Below are positions 5,382 through 7,164 of a DNA stretch of 7,164 bases, one piece after another. The translations under genes and the position numbers were made by a program. The notes below the pieces were generated by a model. It searched no databases. It was not told where the DNA came from and worked only from the letters and a program-made list of their open reading frames with translations. This stretch comes from Actinomycetota bacterium. GTDB lineage: Bacteria; Actinomycetota; Acidimicrobiia; Acidimicrobiales; Ilumatobacteraceae. Each line of letters opens with the position of its first letter. Positions within the stretch are counted from its first letter, which is position 1. Location of the stretch: NCBI GenBank assembly GCA_009705435.1, contig WLTJ01000081.1, positions 1 through 7,164 of the forward strand, read 5' to 3'.

Positions 5382-6133
5382 GTGACACGCCAGTACTAGC
5401 TGATGTCATCGCTGTCGCCTGCGCCGAAGCATGGCGTGGTGACGGGGAAATTTTCGCTTCCGGTATGGGGGTGATGCAAATGCTCGGGGCGCGCTTAGCG
5501 CGCGCGACCTTTGAACCCGACTTAATGATCAGCGACGGTGAAGCATTCTTTATCGCTGGTGACTTGCCCATCGGTGGAACAGACAAAGTCGTTGAAGGTT
5601 GGATCCCCTTTCGCAGTGTTTTTGACACCGTTGCAGGCGGACGCCGACATGTGATGATGGGAGCCAGCCAAATTGATCGCTATGGCAACACCAATATTGC
5701 CAACATTGGTCCATGGGCCAAACCAAAGTCGCAATTGCTCGGAGTGCGTGGCGGACCCGGCAATACTGTCAATAACGCCACAAGTTTTTTTATCCCTAAA
5801 CATCAAACTGCAGTCTTTGTGCCCGTGGTTGACATGGTCAGCGGAGTTGGCTACGACCGCGCCAAGAAAGTTGGCGGGTTCATCGCTCAGCGCCATGACT
5901 TACGTCGCGTGATCACCAACCTCGGTGTCTTTGACTTCAATACCCCCGATCATGCGATGCGCCTCGTCACTCTCCACCCCGGAGTCAGTCTTGATGATGT
6001 CGTCAGCAACACGGGCTTTGAATTAGTTATCCCCGATGAAATGTTGATCAGTCGCGGACCGACAGCACAAGAAAGTGCTGCCATCAACATCATCGACCCC
6101 AAGGGTCTCAGACTTCGGGAGATTGCCTCATGA
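5378..6133 (+). CDS. ipdB: IpdB, beta subunit of the COCHEA-CoA ring hydrolase
   Basis: A 251-residue CoA-transferase family I beta-type subunit, essentially the length of M. tuberculosis IpdB (Rv3552, 250 residues). Conserved blocks seen are VACAEAWRGDGEI (13-25), LGARLARATFEPD (36-48), SDGEA (52-56), VEGWIPFRSVFDT (72-84), GRRHVMMGASQIDRYGNTN (88-106), VRGGPGNTVNNATSFF, VDMVSGVGYDR, VITNLGVFDF, PDHAMRLVTLHPGV and the closing IDPKGLRLREIAS. These give a confident match to IpdB rather than to a generic 3-oxoacid CoA-transferase. It partners IpdA in cleaving the last carbocyclic ring of the steroid nucleus as a CoA thioester in the cytosol. ATG 5378 has AGGAGG upstream and overlaps the ipdA stop by four bases, which suits stoichiometric expression of the two subunits. 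Its own stop overlaps the ipdC ATG in the same way. Confidence 0.95.
   Translation: MSDTPVLADVIAVACAEAWRGDGEIFASGMGVMQMLGARLARATFEPDLMISDGEAFFIAGDLPIGGTDKVVEGWIPFRSVFDTVAGGRRHVMMGASQIDRYGNTNIANIGPWAKPKSQLLGVRGGPGNTVNNATSFFIPKHQTAVFVPVVDMVSGVGYDRAKKVGGFIAQRHDLRRVITNLGVFDFNTPDHAMRLVTLHPGVSLDDVVSNTGFELVIPDEMLISRGPTAQESAAINIIDPKGLRLREIAS
6117..6121 (+). promoter_or_regulatory. Shine-Dalgarno site for ipdC
   Basis: GGGAG lies eight bases ahead of ATG 6130, within the last codons of ipdB. It supports the ATG that overlaps the ipdB stop. Confidence 0.6.
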
Positions 6134-7164
6134 GCGTCACTCCACTACCCCGCCTGCGCACTCCCCTATGCGAACTACTCGGCGTTGATTATCCGATTAT
6201 TCAGACTGGAATGGGTTGGGTGGCTGGTCCCAAGTTGGTGAGCGCTTCTGCCAACGCTGGAATTATGGGAATTTTGGCAAGTGCCACGATGGACTTCGAC
6301 CAACTCAAGACGTCCATTGCTGAGGTGAAATCACGCACGACCAAACCATTTGGCGTCAACCTACGCGCAGACTCGGCTGATGTTCAAGATCGCATCAGTT
6401 TGATGATTGACGAAGGCATCAAGGTCGCCAGTTTTGCCCAAGCACCCAAACCTGAATTGATTTCGCGACTCAAAGACGCTGGTGTTGTCGTGATCCCTTC
6501 AATCGGCGCCAAACGCCATGCCGAAAAAGTTCTTGAGTGGGGCGTGGACGCAGTTCTTGTGCAAGGTGGTGAGGGCGGCGGACACACCGGTTCGGTACCA
6601 ACATCGGTTCTTTTACCCCAGGTCGTTGATGCCGTTGCCGGTCGTGTTCCAGTCATTGCTGCAGGTGGTTTTTTTGACGGTCGCGGCCTCATTGCCGCTC
6701 TGGCCTACGGAGCATCGGGTGTCGCCATGGGAACTCGCTTCTTGCTGACAAGTGACTCATCGGTACCGCAAACAGTGAAGGATTATTACCTCTCACGGGG
6801 CGTTCTTGACACGGTTGTCTCGGTGCAAGTTGATGGCGTGCCTCATCGTGTACTGCGTACCGAATTAGTTAATCAACTTGAAAGTGGACGCGGAAAGTTT
6901 TTAGCATTGCCACGCGCCGGAATCAATGCCTTGAGGTTCCGCAAAATGACGGGCGCAAAACTTCGTGACATGTTGCGTGAAGGACTGATGATGAAGAAGT
7001 CAATGGACCTGAGTTATTCACAGATGGTGATGGCGGCGAACACGCCAATGTTGCTCAAGACATCACTTGTCGACGGCAAAACAGAATCTGGCGTGATGGC
7101 TAGTGGACAAGTCGTGGGAATTATTGATGACCTGCCAACTGTCAACGATTTGATTGACAGCATC
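6130..7164 (+). CDS. ipdC: IpdC, flavin-dependent acyl-CoA reductase (3' end cut by the window edge)
   Basis: From ATG 6130 the frame stays open for 345 codons to the right edge; M. tuberculosis IpdC (Rv3553) is about 355 residues, so probably only the last few are missing. The protein has the nitronate-monooxygenase/2-nitropropane-dioxygenase-like FMN TIM barrel: TPLCELLGVDYPIIQTGMGW (11-30), FGVNLRA (74-80), QGGEGGGHTG (145-154, with His152 at the position of the family's catalytic histidine), PVIAAGGFFDGRG (174-186) and ASGVAMGTRFLLT (195-207). IpdC acts between the SDR IpdF and EchA20, converting the oxidised HIC-CoA species into the substrate that EchA20 hydrolyses; mutants are reported to accumulate 5-OH HIC-CoA. 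The start overlaps the ipdB stop (ATGA) and has GGGAG eight bases upstream. No frameshift or missing motif is seen. Confidence 0.93.
   Translation, partial: MSVTPLPRLRTPLCELLGVDYPIIQTGMGWVAGPKLVSASANAGIMGILASATMDFDQLKTSIAEVKSRTTKPFGVNLRADSADVQDRISLMIDEGIKVASFAQAPKPELISRLKDAGVVVIPSIGAKRHAEKVLEWGVDAVLVQGGEGGGHTGSVPTSVLLPQVVDAVAGRVPVIAAGGFFDGRGLIAALAYGASGVAMGTRFLLTSDSSVPQTVKDYYLSRGVLDTVVSVQVDGVPHRVLRTELVNQLESGRGKFLALPRAGINALRFRKMTGAKLRDMLREGLMMKKSMDLSYSQMVMAANTPMLLKTSLVDGKTESGVMASGQVVGIIDDLPTVNDLIDSI

Noticed and set aside
5486..5502. GC-rich inverted repeat GCGCGC-TTA-GCGCGC region inside ipdB
   Set aside because: It falls within the conserved LGARLARAT coding segment; alternating GC codons for Ala/Arg explain it.

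Overview
The window reads as part of a steroid (cholesterol or sterol-like) catabolic gene cluster from a mid-GC bacterium, most likely an actinomycetote. Three things point there. The plus-strand block echA20-ipdA-ipdB-ipdC (3709 to the right edge), with a divergent short-chain dehydrogenase gene immediately to its left, has the same order and orientation as Rv3549c-Rv3553 of Mycobacterium tuberculosis. A luciferase-like, probably F420-dependent oxidoreductase is encoded nearby. The genes are packed with ATGA stop/start overlaps. The base composition is only moderately GC-rich by eye, with many A/T-ending codons, which argues against Mycobacterium or Rhodococcus. An Acidimicrobiia-type aquatic actinobacterium is a reasonable guess but not proven.

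Layout, left to right. (1) 1-104, minus: the 5' end of a short-chain dehydrogenase (SDR) that runs off the left edge. (2) 105-164: a short divergent intergenic region with an inverted repeat. (3) 165-1792, plus: an alpha/beta hydrolase translationally coupled (ATGA) to a luciferase-like monooxygenase family oxidoreductase. (4) 1781-3639, minus: a complete second SDR (2869-3639) followed after 38 bp by a histone-deacetylase/acetylpolyamine-amidohydrolase family enzyme (1781-2830). The 3' end of the latter overlaps the luciferase-like gene by 12 bp, tail to tail. (5) 3640-3708: a divergent control region with a near-perfect 17-bp palindrome, seen only if the EchA20 start is placed at ATG 3709. 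(6) 3709-7164, plus: echA20, ipdA, ipdB and ipdC. ipdC is open to the right edge (345 codons) and probably lacks only its last few residues.

How the genes work together. In the published actinobacterial pathway the last two steroid rings (C and D) are removed from HIP as CoA thioesters. The steps are oxidation by an SDR (IpdF), reduction by the flavoenzyme IpdC, hydrolytic opening of the five-membered ring by the crotonase EchA20, and opening of the six-membered ring by the CoA-transferase-fold heterodimer IpdAB, followed by thiolysis. This window holds EchA20, IpdA, IpdB and IpdC plus two SDRs, either of which might supply the IpdF-type step. The hydrolase, the luciferase-like enzyme and the deacetylase-like enzyme are not part of the described minimal pathway. 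Their placement among the ring-degradation genes makes them candidate accessory or lineage-specific steps.

No RNA genes, CRISPR arrays, insertion sequences or integration sites were seen.
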